Below, one piece after another: positions 34,248 to 44,120 of a DNA stretch of 64,000 nucleotides (position 1 is the stretch's first letter; the number at the start of each line of letters is the position of its first letter). A program made the position numbers and the translations under genes. This DNA is from Histidinibacterium aquaticum (GTDB lineage: Bacteria > Pseudomonadota > Alphaproteobacteria > Rhodobacterales > Rhodobacteraceae), in contig NZ_VYQE01000005.1 in NCBI RefSeq assembly GCF_008710275.1, positions 1-64,000 on the forward strand. Direction: 5' to 3'. The notes beneath the pieces are model-generated. The model searched no databases and was not told where the DNA came from. It saw only the letters and a list, made by a program, of their open reading frames with translations.

Positions 34248-34249
<2 letters not shown>
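33611..34249 (+). CDS. rnhB: Ribonuclease HII
   Basis: The 212-residue enzyme removes RNA from RNA/DNA hybrids and single ribonucleotides. The catalytic Asp-Glu pair is in AGVDEVGRGPLAGP, with further motifs LGDSKTL, VVDGP and AAASIVAKVARD. Length is typical. The stop TGA overlaps a GAGTC site of the ccrM promoter region. A second ATG three codons later is possible. rnhB followed by ccrM is a conserved order in Rhodobacterales. Confidence 0.95.
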
Positions 34250-35440
<1,191 letters not shown>

Positions 35441-35483
35441 GAGACCGCCGGTGCCTGCGGCGAACCCGCAACGGCACTACCTG

Positions 35484-35520
35484 GCCCCGCTGTGCCCTTC
35501 CGGGACGGCGGGGCTTTTTT
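35484..35520 (+). terminator. Intrinsic terminator after ccrM
   Basis: GCCCCGC (35484-35490) pairs with GCGGGGC (35508-35514), extended inwards by GTGCCC/GGGAC around TTCC, and is followed by six T (35515-35520). Confidence 0.9.
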
Positions 35521-35572
35521 GCGTTCGGCTCTGAGCTACCTGTGAATTGGCAAAGCGCCGGGAGTATTCGGC

Positions 35573-36208
35573 ATGCATCTACTCGTCATCGGAGCGAGCC
35601 GCGGCATCGGTCGCGCAGTGGTCAGGGAAGCGCTGAAGCGAGGGCACCGGGTGCGCGCCTTCGCGCGGAGCGCGCGGGAGATGAAACCGGAGCCGGGGCT
35701 GGAGCCCTGGACGGGAGACGCGCTCCGTCCGGCCGACGTGGCCGCCGCTCTGGATGGCGTGGACGCCGTGGTTCACGCGCTCGGCGTGCCCAAGGGCCTC
35801 GGCTTCGTCACGCGGCCGGTGACGCTCTTCTCGGCGTCGACCCGGATTCTCGTGCAGGAGATGCAGGTCGCCGGGGTCCGGCGGCTCCTCGCCGTCACCG
35901 GGTTCGGGGCGGGGAACTCGCGCCCGGCCTTGGGGCGGCTTCTCGACCTGCCGTTCACGGCGATCATGGGACGGGCCTATGCCGACAAGGACAGGCAGGA
36001 GCGGATCATCGAGGAAAGTGGACTGGACTGGACGATCGCCAGACCGGGGTTCCTGACCGACAGCCCGACCCGGGGGCGGTACAAGGTTCTGCTCGAACCG
36101 AAGGACTGGCGCTCGGGCATCGTCTCTCGCGCCGACGTGGCGCATTTCCTCGTCGGCGCGGCGGAGACCGGCGCCTACTCTCACCAGGCGCCGGTTCTCA
36201 TCAAGTAG
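35573..36208 (+). CDS. NAD(P)-binding atypical short-chain dehydrogenase
   Basis: The 211-residue protein starts with a Rossmann motif (LLVIGASRGIGRAVV) and has DAVVHALGVPKG and RPGFLTDSPTRG, in line with the atypical SDR/NmrA-like NAD(P)H-binding family (PF13460). The usual YxxxK is not clear; DKDRQERIIEESGLDWTIARPG is the family hallmark. GGGAG eight bases before the ATG supports the start. It ends three bases from the stop of the convergent quinone-oxidoreductase-like gene. Substrate unknown. Confidence 0.82.
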   Translation: MHLLVIGASRGIGRAVVREALKRGHRVRAFARSAREMKPEPGLEPWTGDALRPADVAAALDGVDAVVHALGVPKGLGFVTRPVTLFSASTRILVQEMQVAGVRRLLAVTGFGAGNSRPALGRLLDLPFTAIMGRAYADKDRQERIIEESGLDWTIARPGFLTDSPTRGRYKVLLEPKDWRSGIVSRADVAHFLVGAAETGAYSHQAPVLIK

Positions 36209-36211
36209 AGC

Positions 36212-37141
36212 CTATCGCACGGTCAGCGCGATCTTGCCCTGGACGTGCTGGTTTTCGAGCGTGTCCTGCGCCTTCGCGGCCTCCTCCAGCGGGAAGGTCT
36301 GTGACACGTTGGTGCGCAGGGTTCCTTGCGAGAAGGCCCGGCCCATTTCCTCGAGCTGCGTGCCGTTGGGCTGCGTCATGAAGGCCGTGGCCGTCACGCC
36401 GTGCTTTTTCACGGTATCCTCGTCCGGTCCGCCCAGCGTGCCGACCAGCCGGCCGCCCTTCGTGAGGCATGCCAGAGACCGCTTCTGGGTGTCGCCGCCG
36501 ATGGTGTCGAGGACGAGGTCGAGGTCGGTCGCGATCTCCTCGAAGTTCTCCTCACGGTAGTCGATCACGCGGTCCGCGCCGAGTCGCTCGAGCATCTCGC
36601 CGTCCTCGTCGGCGCGCGCGGTGGTGAAGACCTCGCACCCTGCGGACTTGGCGATCTGCACCGCCAGGTGGCCGACGCCGCCCGCACCGCCGTGGATCAG
36701 GACGCGTTGCCCGGAATGCATCTCGCCGTGTTCGTAAAGACCCTGCCAGGCGGTTAGCCCGGCGAGCGGCAGCGACGCGGCTTCTTCCCAGGACATGCCT
36801 TCGGGAATGGCGGCCGCCTCGTTCGGGCGGACGATGACGTGCGTCGCGTAACCGCCGCGGCCCGGGGGGACCATGGCGTGGACGGTTGCGCCGGCATTGA
36901 AGCTCTCGACGCCTTCGCCCACGGCGTCGACGACGCCGGAGACTTCGCCGCCGGGGACGAGGGGCAGCTTGTCCTCTCCGACCGGCGGGAATTCACCGGC
37001 GCGGATCTTGTAATCGACGGGGTTCACGCCGGCGGCGTGGGTCCGGACGAGCATTTCGCCCGGGCCCGGCTCGGGTGTTTCGAGGTCTTCCGGTTTCAGT
37101 CGGTCCGACGGACCGAATTCGTGGATACGCATGGCGAGCAT
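36212..37141 (-). CDS. NADP-dependent MDR-family oxidoreductase (quinone-oxidoreductase-like)
   Basis: From the ATG at 37141 (GGGAG before it) the product has 309 residues. It has the GroES-like N-domain (PGEMLVRTHAAGVNPVDYKI), the nucleotide-binding motif HGGAGGVGHLAVQIAK, and a C-terminal IALTVR. It lacks zinc-binding residues of alcohol dehydrogenases, so it belongs to the zinc-free quinone-oxidoreductase or enoyl-reductase-like MDR group. It follows alkB on the same strand with a hairpin in the gap. Function could be detoxification of reactive aldehydes or enones; not certain. Confidence 0.87.
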   Translation of the reverse strand: MLAMRIHEFGPSDRLKPEDLETPEPGPGEMLVRTHAAGVNPVDYKIRAGEFPPVGEDKLPLVPGGEVSGVVDAVGEGVESFNAGATVHAMVPPGRGGYATHVIVRPNEAAAIPEGMSWEEAASLPLAGLTAWQGLYEHGEMHSGQRVLIHGGAGGVGHLAVQIAKSAGCEVFTTARADEDGEMLERLGADRVIDYREENFEEIATDLDLVLDTIGGDTQKRSLACLTKGGRLVGTLGGPDEDTVKKHGVTATAFMTQPNGTQLEEMGRAFSQGTLRTNVSQTFPLEEAAKAQDTLENQHVQGKIALTVR

Positions 37142-37174
37142 ATTGGTCTCCCGATGTCTGGATGTCGGGAGGGC

Positions 37175-37198
37175 AACGGCCCGGAGCCGGGGGCCGTT
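37175..37198. other. Intergenic hairpin between alkB and MDR gene
   Basis: AACGGCCC (37175-37182) pairs perfectly with GGGCCGTT (37191-37198) around eight bases. It directly follows the alkB stop codon on the minus strand. No T-tract is present, so it may be an attenuating or mRNA-stabilising hairpin between co-transcribed genes. Confidence 0.45.
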
Positions 37199-37200
37199 CC

Positions 37201-38334
37201 TCAGCGGGGCAGAGGCAATGTGCCGCTCTTGTAGGGCGCCCAGTCTGTGATTTCTGGGTAGAAGGTCTGCCGCCACTTGCGGACCTTCGGGTTCATCACG
37301 CGGCGCCAGAGCGGGGGGATCACGGCTATGAAGGTCATGGTCATGTAGCCGTAGGGCAGCTGCGGCGCGTCGTCCTCGGAATAGGTCTGCAGCAACGGGA
37401 AGCGGCGGTCGGGCTTGTAGTGGTGATCCGAGTGACGCTGAAGGTTGATCAGCAGCCAGTTCGAGGCCCTGTGCGAGGCGTTCCAGCTGTGGCGGGGCAG
37501 GACGTGCTCGTACTTTCCGTCCCCGAGGTGTTTCCGCGTGAGGCCGTAGTGCTCGACGTAATTGGTCAGCTCCAGCGTCCAGACCGCGACGCCGGCCTGA
37601 ACGAGTAAGAGCCCGATGCCGGACCATCCGCCCAGGATTGCCGCAAGCCCCAGCATCGCGGCCTGCAGCGCCCAGTAGCGCCAGAAGGGGTTGGTCCGGT
37701 GCCACCAGGGCAGCTTGCGCCGCGCGAGCATGGCCTTCTCGGCCGCGAAGGCCGAGGCGAGACACTGGGGGAGAACGCGGAAGTAGAACCGGTGAAAGCC
37801 CTCGTTGTAGCGGGCCGTGACCGGATCGCGCGGGGTGCCGACGTAGCGGTGATGGACGAGCAGGTGCTCCGACCGGAAGTGCGAGTAGAGCACCATCGCG
37901 AGCAATATGTCCCCAAGCCAGCGCTCGAAGCGGTTCCTCTGGTGCAGGAGCTCATGCGAATAGACGATTCCGATGGTGCCCGAGAGGACGCCGGTCCCCA
38001 CGAAGACCATGATCTTCTCGAGCGTGTTCAGATGCGCGGCCTGCGGAACGTAGGCCAGCAGGCCGAAGATCAGGACGAACTGCACCGGGGCCCAGATCAT
38101 GGTGATGAGCCGATACCAGAAGAGCTGGTCTTCGCCCGTCTCCGGATCGGCGTTCTCCTCGTTCAGGCCCGAAAGCGCGTCGACGATGGAATAGAGATAC
38201 CAGGTGACCACGGGCGCGAGGAGCACCGTCCAGCCGCCGTAGACCGCCCCGATCACCGGCAGGGGCACCATCGCCAACGACAGCCAGAAGGGCAGGGCGT
38301 TCGACAGGCGCGCGACCTGTGGAGGGGACAGCAT
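37201..38334 (-). CDS. alkB: Alkane 1-monooxygenase (membrane di-iron, AlkB family)
   Basis: The 377-residue integral membrane protein has the family histidine boxes: HELLH (127-131), HLLVHH (157-162), NYVEHYG and LQRHSDHHYKP near 310, plus about six hydrophobic helices. AlkB hydroxylates medium-chain alkanes with electrons from rubredoxin. Rubredoxin genes and a regulator are not adjacent. The histidine set is complete, so it should be active. It points to hydrocarbon use, common in marine Rhodobacterales. Confidence 0.9.
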   Translation of the reverse strand: MLSPPQVARLSNALPFWLSLAMVPLPVIGAVYGGWTVLLAPVVTWYLYSIVDALSGLNEENADPETGEDQLFWYRLITMIWAPVQFVLIFGLLAYVPQAAHLNTLEKIMVFVGTGVLSGTIGIVYSHELLHQRNRFERWLGDILLAMVLYSHFRSEHLLVHHRYVGTPRDPVTARYNEGFHRFYFRVLPQCLASAFAAEKAMLARRKLPWWHRTNPFWRYWALQAAMLGLAAILGGWSGIGLLLVQAGVAVWTLELTNYVEHYGLTRKHLGDGKYEHVLPRHSWNASHRASNWLLINLQRHSDHHYKPDRRFPLLQTYSEDDAPQLPYGYMTMTFIAVIPPLWRRVMNPKVRKWRQTFYPEITDWAPYKSGTLPLPR

Positions 38335-38392
38335 TGGGTCGGACCTTTACCGCTCGATCTTTCCGGCAAGGTAACCCCCGCGAACCACCCGC

Positions 38393-39454
38393 TCAATCGG
38401 GCAGAAGGACGCTGCGCCCGAGATCGAAGACCTTTCGCATCAGTGTCGGCAGATCGGCGGGGCGGAACCGATCCGGCGGCAGGAAGTCTCCGCGCTCCGG
38501 CTCCGAGCCGAGGGGGACCTCCGCAACCTCGATCGACAGCCGCAGGTGGAAGTGGGTGAAGGTGTGACGGGCCTCGACCCCGGCGCTGCGCCAGTCCGCC
38601 TCGATCGGCGGCGCGGGCGTGGGGCTGTCGCCCCAATCGCTCGTCGGCCAACCGAGCATGCCACCGAGCAGGCCGCTCTCGGGCCGGGTCTCCAGAAGCC
38701 AGGCGCCGTCGGCGCGGCGGGCGACATAGGCGATGCCGTGCCGCGTCGGCTTGGCTTTCTTCGGGGCCTTGCGCGGGAGATCGGCGGCGATGCCCTCGGA
38801 CCGGGCGCGGCAGGGCTCGCGCCAGGGGCAGATGCCGCAGGCCGGGCTCCGGGGCGTGCAGATCGTCGCGCCAAGGTCCATGACCGCCTGGGCGTAGTCG
38901 CCGGGCCGGTGTTCGGGCGTGAGCGCCGCAGCGAGGGCCGTCAGCTCTCCCTTGGCCTGCGGCAGAGGAAGCCCCACCGAGTGGACCCGCGCCATGACCC
39001 GCTCGACGTTGCCATCGACAACGGTCGCCGGCTCGTCGTAGGCGATGGCCGCGATGGCGCCCGCGGTGTAGGGGCCGATCCCGGGCAGGGCCTTCAGGCC
39101 CTCGACGGTCTCCGGAAACCGCCCGCCGAGTTCGCCCGCCACGACGCGCGCGCATTTGAGAAGGTTGCGGGCGCGGGCGTAGTACCCGAGGCCCGCCCAG
39201 GCCGCCATGACCTCCGCGTCCTCGGCGGCGGCGAGATCCTCCACGCTCGGCCAGCGCTCCGTGAAGGCGCGAAAGTAGTCGCGCGCGGCGGCCACGGTCG
39301 TCTGCTGCAGCATGATCTCGCTCAGCCAGACGCGATAGGGATCCGGCCGTTCGCCCGCTGCCCGCGCCGCCGGGCCGGTGCGCCAGGGCAGGTCGCGCGC
39401 ATGGCGGTCGTACCAGGCCAGCAGTTCGGAGGGATCGGCTCCAGCGTCACGCAT
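38393..39454 (-). CDS. mutY: A/G-specific adenine glycosylase MutY
   Basis: The 353-residue protein has the HhH-GPD core (IMLQQTTVAAARDYF, then LPGIGPYTAGAIAAIA and the catalytic Asp in VVDGNVERV), the 4Fe-4S cysteines CTPRSPACGICPWREPC and a NUDIX-like C-terminal domain (about 240-345) that recognises 8-oxoG. It removes adenine opposite 8-oxoguanine. It is divergent from the DciA-like gene with only 64 bases between starts, a conserved pairing in this order. Confidence 0.95.
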   Translation of the reverse strand: MRDAGADPSELLAWYDRHARDLPWRTGPAARAAGERPDPYRVWLSEIMLQQTTVAAARDYFRAFTERWPSVEDLAAAEDAEVMAAWAGLGYYARARNLLKCARVVAGELGGRFPETVEGLKALPGIGPYTAGAIAAIAYDEPATVVDGNVERVMARVHSVGLPLPQAKGELTALAAALTPEHRPGDYAQAVMDLGATICTPRSPACGICPWREPCRARSEGIAADLPRKAPKKAKPTRHGIAYVARRADGAWLLETRPESGLLGGMLGWPTSDWGDSPTPAPPIEADWRSAGVEARHTFTHFHLRLSIEVAEVPLGSEPERGDFLPPDRFRPADLPTLMRKVFDLGRSVLLPD

Positions 39455-39518
39455 TCTTTATGCCTCCTGCCAAACCGCCTCTGGTTCCTGCGCGCTCTTT
39501 CTCTACACTGCGAGCACC

Positions 39519-40031
39519 ATGACCGAGACCCGCCGCGACAGCACAACACGGGGATTTGCACGGGCCTCCGGCCTGATGCAATCGCGCATTCGGGCCGCCT
39601 CGCAGTCTCGCGGCTTCGCGGTTTCGCGGTTGCTGACCCATTGGGAAGAGGTCGCAGGGGCCGAGATCGCCGGGCAGTGCCGTCCGGTTCAGATCACCTA
39701 CGGCCGGCAGGGTCTCGGGGCGACTCTGGTGCTGCTGACGACCGGGGCGCAGGCGCCGATGCTCGAGATGCAGAAGGAGCGGATAGCGGAACGGGTGAAC
39801 GCCTGCTACGGCTACCGCGCCATCACCAAGATCCGCTTCACCCAGACCGCGCCCACCGGTTTTTCCGAAGGGCAGGCCCGCTTCGCCTCCGCTCCGAAGC
39901 CCGCGCCCGCGCCGCCGCCCCCCGAGGTCCGGCACGAAGCCGCCCGCGCCGCGGACGGGGTCTCCAGCGAGTCCCTTCGGCTTGCTCTGGAGACGCTCGG
40001 CACCAATGTGCTGGGCAAGCGGCGGAGCTAG
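39519..40031 (+). CDS. DUF721 protein (DciA-like helicase loader)
   Basis: The 170-residue protein carries the DUF721 region (about 15-115: SRLLTHWEEVAGAEIAGQC, ATLVLLTTGAQAPMLEMQ, YGYRAITKIRFTQ) and a Pro/Ala-rich linker (about 120-140). DciA proteins load the DnaB helicase in bacteria without DnaC; alphaproteobacterial DUF721 proteins are more divergent, so the function is likely but not proven. ATG at 39519 is chosen, since the longer frame overlaps mutY. It precedes the DsbA-like gene by 39 bases. Confidence 0.82.
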   Translation: MTETRRDSTTRGFARASGLMQSRIRAASQSRGFAVSRLLTHWEEVAGAEIAGQCRPVQITYGRQGLGATLVLLTTGAQAPMLEMQKERIAERVNACYGYRAITKIRFTQTAPTGFSEGQARFASAPKPAPAPPPPEVRHEAARAADGVSSESLRLALETLGTNVLGKRRS

Positions 40032-40070
40032 AAACACATTCACCACAGTCACCTAACCGAAAGACGAGAC

Positions 40071-40817
40071 ATGAAACGCACACTTGCCATCGCAGCCCTC
40101 GCGCTCGCCTTCATCGCGGGCGGGACCTGGCTCCTGAACACGCGCACCATGCCCGACGGCACGACCCAGATCGTCGGCGGGGCGGCTCTCGCTCAGTCCG
40201 AAGAAAGCAGCGAGGCGGAGGCCGAGAACACGACCGAAGTGCCGGAGAATGAGGGCGGAGACGAAAGCGCCGAAAACGCGGAGATGGATACCTCGTCCAT
40301 CGCTGAGATGACGCTCGGCGAAGAGGACGCGCCGGTGACGGTGATCGAATACGCCTCGTTCACCTGCCCCCACTGCCGCGACTTCCATCAGAACCTCTAT
40401 CCCGAGCTGAAGTCCGACTACATCGACGAGGGCCAGGTGCAGCTGATCTACCGCGAGGTCTACTTCGATCTGCCGGGTCTCTGGGCCTCGATGGTCGCGC
40501 GTTGCGGTGGCGAGATGCGCTTCTTCGGCCTGGTCAACATGATCTACGACCAGCAGTCCGAATGGGTGCAGGGCGAGGGTGCCGACATCGCCGAGAACCT
40601 GCGGCAGATGGGTCTGTCCGCCGGCCTGACGCAGGAGCAGGTCGATGCCTGCTTCAGCGACGGCGAGAAGGCCCAGACGCTTCTGGCGTGGTTCGAGGAG
40701 AACCGCGAGGAGGACGACGTGAACTCCACGCCGACCTTCATCATCAACGGCGAGAAGTTCGAGGGCAACTGGTCCAGCGAGCTGATGCCGGCGATCGACG
40801 CCGCGCTCGAGGACTGA
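40071..40817 (+). CDS. DsbA-family thiol-disulfide oxidoreductase
   Basis: The 248-residue protein has a signal/anchor helix (about 5-22), an acidic linker (41-80, rich in Glu/Asp/Asn) and a thioredoxin fold with Cys99-Pro-His-Cys102 and the cis-proline region NSTPTFIINGEKF. CPHC with this architecture is typical of DsbA-like periplasmic oxidants (PF13462 group, as DsbA of Rhodobacter). It introduces or handles disulfides in exported proteins. A strong terminator follows. Confidence 0.9.
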   Translation: MKRTLAIAALALAFIAGGTWLLNTRTMPDGTTQIVGGAALAQSEESSEAEAENTTEVPENEGGDESAENAEMDTSSIAEMTLGEEDAPVTVIEYASFTCPHCRDFHQNLYPELKSDYIDEGQVQLIYREVYFDLPGLWASMVARCGGEMRFFGLVNMIYDQQSEWVQGEGADIAENLRQMGLSAGLTQEQVDACFSDGEKAQTLLAWFEENREEDDVNSTPTFIINGEKFEGNWSSELMPAIDAALED

Positions 40818-40840
40818 TCCTCGTCCATACCTCACGGTGA

Positions 40841-40869
40841 GGGGCGGGCCTTCGGGACCGCCCCTTTTT
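40841..40869. terminator. Bidirectional terminator between dsbA-like and lpxK
   Basis: GGGGCGG (40841-40847) pairs with CCGCCCC (40858-40864), loop with CTTCGGG, followed by five T (40865-40869). It separates convergent genes and can end both. Confidence 0.88.
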
Positions 40870-40875
40870 CGTGTC

Positions 40876-41862
40876 TCAGAGCCGGGCGAGGATGGCGTCG
40901 ATCCGCTCGGGCTCGTCGAACTCGAGACGGACGGGCAGGGTCAGGACCTTCGCCCGGAAGCTCGGAGGCAGGCGGACTGCGTCCTTTTCAGTGGTGACGA
41001 GCTGCGCTCCCGCCGCGAGGGCGTCGCGTTCCAGCCGCGCCATGAGGGCGGGCGTCAGCGGTTGGTGATCCGACAGAGGCACTGCCCGCAGGATCTCCGC
41101 CCCAAGCCTGCGGAGCGTCGCGAAAACCTTGTCAGGCTGCCCGATCCCCGCGAAGGCCATGACGCGCATTCCGGCCCAGGGCATCCCGGTCTGGAGGGGT
41201 TCGAGCCGGGCGGTGAGGTGCGGCAGTCGGTTCGGCAGCTCTCGGCCCCACTGCGCTCGGAACCGCTGCTGCGCCGTGGCCTCCCCGATGGAGAGGAGAA
41301 GATCGGCGCGCGCCAGCCCGGCCTCGACCGGCTCGCGCAGGGGGCCGGCCGGCAGGCAGAGGCCGTTGCCGAAGCCCGTCGCCGCATCCACCACGACGAT
41401 CGACAGGTCTTTCTCGACGGCGGGGTTCTGGAAACCGTCATCGAGCAGAACGGCCTCCGCGCCCCCCTCGACAGCGGCGCGCGCGCCCGCCGCCCGGTCG
41501 CGGGAGACCCAGACGGGGGCGAAGGCGGAAAGCAGAAGCGGCTCGTCTCCGACATCGGCGGCGTCGTGGTGCCGGGGATCGACCCGGACGGGTCCTTCCA
41601 GCGTGCCGCCGTAGCCGCGCGACACGACGTGGACGCTGCGGCTACTCCACCGCTGCAGAAGGGCGATGACCGTGGGCGTCTTGCCGGTACCACCGGCGTT
41701 CAGGTTCCCGACGCAGACGACCGGGACCGTCAACTTCGTGCCTTGTCCCCGGGCAAGCCGTCGAGCCGTGGCAGTCGCATAGAGACGTCCGAGGGGCGAC
41801 AGGAGCCGCGCCCTCAGTCCCGGACGGGAGGGGTCACGGCGCCAGAAGGAGGGATCGGGCAT
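40876..41862 (-). CDS. lpxK: Tetraacyldisaccharide 4'-kinase
   Basis: The 328-residue kinase phosphorylates the lipid A disaccharide at the 4' position. The Walker A motif is [12 protein letters not shown], with DDGFQNP and [10 protein letters not shown] further on, and an N-terminal amphipathic/hydrophobic helix for membrane contact. The ATG at 41862 shares one base with the stop of the waaA-like gene, so they are coupled. An in-frame longer reading would run through that gene. Lipid A synthesis at the inner membrane. Confidence 0.93.
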   Translation of the reverse strand: MPDPSFWRRDPSRPGLRARLLSPLGRLYATATARRLARGQGTKLTVPVVCVGNLNAGGTGKTPTVIALLQRWSSRSVHVVSRGYGGTLEGPVRVDPRHHDAADVGDEPLLLSAFAPVWVSRDRAAGARAAVEGGAEAVLLDDGFQNPAVEKDLSIVVVDAATGFGNGLCLPAGPLREPVEAGLARADLLLSIGEATAQQRFRAQWGRELPNRLPHLTARLEPLQTGMPWAGMRVMAFAGIGQPDKVFATLRRLGAEILRAVPLSDHQPLTPALMARLERDALAAGAQLVTTEKDAVRLPPSFRAKVLTLPVRLEFDEPERIDAILARL

Positions 41863-43028
41863 CAGTAGGCTCCGGCGGCATCGAGGGCGTCGATGAGAAG
41901 CTCCATCAGCCGGTTGGTCACGTCCGCGCCCGAGGACAGCGACGACCATGCGGCATGCGCCAGCAGCGCCGCGCGGTCCGGTGCGAGAAGCTCGGTCACG
42001 GCGACACCGAGCGTGGCGCTGTCGCTCACGCGCTCCGCCGCCCGGGCCTCTGCCAGCCTCCGGTAGGCCAGCCCCCATGGCATGGTCCCGGGCCCGTGAA
42101 GGACGGCGGAGCCGAGGGCCGCGGCCTCGTAGGGGGACCGGCCCCCGCCTTCGGTTAGGGTGCCGCCCATGAAGGTCATCGGCGCGAGGCGGTACCAGGC
42201 GCCGAGCTCGGACTCGCGGTCGGCGACCACGACCTCCGTACCCTCCGGCACCTCCTCCTCCACCGACCGGCGGACCGTGCGCAGACCGAGGTCGTGCAGT
42301 GTCTCTGCCATCTCCTCTCCCTCCGCGGGATCGCGCGGCATGATTGCGAGCAGCAGCCGGTGGGAGCGGCGGCTCGCCGCCTGGTGGGCCTCGGCCAGCA
42401 GGGGGAGTTCGACCATCGGGGTCGCCGGCGCGAACCAGATTGGCCGGGTGCCGACCTCTTGGGCGATGCGGGCGCGCTGGGACTCGCCGCCGGGGAAGGC
42501 GACAGCGCCCTCGGTCAGGGGGCCCGTGACCGAGATCCTCCCGTCCTCGAGGCCGAGGCGTCTCAGGCGGGCGGCGGCATCTTCGTCGACCGCAAGGGCC
42601 TGGCGGAAATCGCGGACGAGCCCGCCGCGCCGGGCCCGGGCCAGCCATCCGCTCCGGTTAAGGGCGAGGTCCCGCGCGTCGGCGTCGGCCAGAAGCCTCG
42701 CGATACCGCGCGAGTCGACCTCGGCCAGAAGCTGGCCCAGCAGGCCGCCCTGCATCCAGAGTACGACGTCGGGCCGGACGTGGTCGAGGAAGGCCCGGGC
42801 CGCCGAGGTGGAGTCATGCGGCGTATTCACCTCGATCAGGGGCTCCGGCACGCGGATCGGATCGCCGGTCACCATGAAGCTGGCGCCCACGTCCTCCTGC
42901 GCCATCCTCTGGGCGAGGGCGGCGACCGCGTCCATATCCGTCTGCGGTGCGGCGTGAAGCCAGACGACCGGCCCCGGCGGGCGGGGCGGCAAGGCGAGGG
43001 TGCGCTCCCCCCGGCGCGCCATCGCCAT
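41862..43028 (-). CDS. waaA: WaaA/KdtA-like Kdo transferase with altered active-site motif
   Basis: The 388-residue GT-B protein matches WaaA: opening GPVVWLHAA, mid [12 protein letters not shown]-terminal [22 protein letters not shown]. In WaaA the N-terminal motif is WLHAASVGE, whose Glu is catalytic; here it reads WLHAAPQTD, so Glu is replaced by Asp and SVG by PQT. The usual GGHNPxE is GGRSPYE. The N-terminal membrane helix is also absent. Position between DUF4170 and lpxK is the standard one, so it is either a divergent functional enzyme or a paralogue with other acceptor. Coupled to lpxK. Confidence 0.78.
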   Translation of the reverse strand: MAMARRGERTLALPPRPPGPVVWLHAAPQTDMDAVAALAQRMAQEDVGASFMVTGDPIRVPEPLIEVNTPHDSTSAARAFLDHVRPDVVLWMQGGLLGQLLAEVDSRGIARLLADADARDLALNRSGWLARARRGGLVRDFRQALAVDEDAAARLRRLGLEDGRISVTGPLTEGAVAFPGGESQRARIAQEVGTRPIWFAPATPMVELPLLAEAHQAASRRSHRLLLAIMPRDPAEGEEMAETLHDLGLRTVRRSVEEEVPEGTEVVVADRESELGAWYRLAPMTFMGGTLTEGGGRSPYEAAALGSAVLHGPGTMPWGLAYRRLAEARAAERVSDSATLGVAVTELLAPDRAALLAHAAWSSLSSGADVTNRLMELLIDALDAAGAY

Positions 43029-43033
43029 GACGG

Positions 43034-43279
43034 TCAGGGATCGAGTTCTTCGGTCGGCGAGGCGGCGGTCTTCTCGTCGCGCAGGCGATGGAGATGGGCG
43101 ATGAAGTAGCGCGTGTGGGCGTTGTCCACGGTGCGCTGGGCCTCGGCCTTCCAGGCGTTGTAGGCGCTCTGGTAGTCGGGAAACATCCCGACGATGTGGA
43201 TTTCATCGACGTTCTTGAACTGGTTCTTCGAGGGGTCGACGAGCTCTCCGCCGAAGACGAGGTGTAGGCGCTGCGACAT
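43034..43279 (-). CDS. DUF4170 protein
   Basis: The 81-residue cytosolic protein matches DUF4170: RLHLVFGGELVDPSKNQF and VGMFPDYQSAYNAWKAEAQRTVDNA, ending with a charged tail. AAGGAG before the ATG at 43279 fixes the start; the longer frame has 19 extra non-family residues. The family is confined to alphaproteobacteria and often lies next to waaA/lpxK, which here begins five bases later. Function not known. Confidence 0.85.
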   Translation of the reverse strand: MSQRLHLVFGGELVDPSKNQFKNVDEIHIVGMFPDYQSAYNAWKAEAQRTVDNAHTRYFIAHLHRLRDEKTAASPTEELDP

Positions 43280-43337
43280 GGGACTCTCCTTCGGTTTATG
43301 CGGCGCGGACCTTAGACCCGGCACTCTTGCGGTCAAG

Positions 43338-44120
43338 CTAACGGTCGCGGGCCAGACGGTCCATGAGGGCCCGGTGCATCGCGCCCCCGGCCGCGACGAC
43401 GCCGTCGTGCTGCGGGATCGGGTTGTTGAAGCGGAGCGGATGCCCCGCCTGGTCGGTCACCGTGCCCCCGGCCTCGGTGACGATCAGGCTGCCCGCGGCC
43501 ACGTCCCACTCCCAGGTCGGGCGCAGGGTCAGCATCGCGTCGAACCGCCCGAGGGCGACGAGGCACATGCGGTAGGCTAGCGACGAGCGGAAATGACGCT
43601 CGAACCCCGGTGCGCCGCGATGCCAGTGGCGCTGGTCCATGGTCGGGGCATTGGCCAGGACCTGCGCCCTCTCGATCTCGGTCTGATCGGAAGTGCCCAG
43701 CCGCGCGTCGTTGAGCCAGGCACCCTCGCCGAGAACGGCGGTGTAGGTCGCGCTCCTGAGCGGCAGGTAGACGACGGCGGCGGTGATCTGGCCGCCCCGG
43801 GCCACGGCGATCGAATGGGACCAGTCGCGTCCGCCTTCGAGGAAGGCGCGCGTCCCGTCTATCGGATCGACGATGAACTGCGCGCTGGTGGCCGTGCGGT
43901 CGGTTCGTGCGACGCTCTCCTCCGACAGCCAGCCGTAGTCAGGCCGGGCCGTCAGGAGCCGGTCCTTCAGGTGGGCGTCGACCGCGAGGTCGGCCTCAGT
44001 CACCGGGCCCTGCGCATCCTCCTTTTCCCAGACTGCTGGCGCTCCCTGGTGGAACCGGCGGGCGATCTCGCCGGCTTCCTGCGCCGCTTCGACCAGGAGG
44101 GGGAGATCACTCCCCGGCAA
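43338..44120 (-). CDS. Inositol-monophosphatase family protein, CysQ-like
   Basis: The 260-residue protein has the metal-binding motifs of the family: WLSEES (Glu), DPIDGTRAF (Asp-Ile-Asp-Gly-Thr) and the late WEWDVAAGSLIVTEAGG. This suits 3'(2'),5'-bisphosphate nucleotidase CysQ or inositol-phosphate phosphatase. No ATG fits the N-terminus. A TTG at 44120 with GAGGGG seven bases upstream gives a family-like start and overlaps the pmbA stop by 14 bases. It is part of the pmbA to lpxK run. Confidence 0.83.
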   Translation of the reverse strand: MPGSDLPLLVEAAQEAGEIARRFHQGAPAVWEKEDAQGPVTEADLAVDAHLKDRLLTARPDYGWLSEESVARTDRTATSAQFIVDPIDGTRAFLEGGRDWSHSIAVARGGQITAAVVYLPLRSATYTAVLGEGAWLNDARLGTSDQTEIERAQVLANAPTMDQRHWHRGAPGFERHFRSSLAYRMCLVALGRFDAMLTLRPTWEWDVAAGSLIVTEAGGTVTDQAGHPLRFNNPIPQHDGVVAAGGAMHRALMDRLARDR

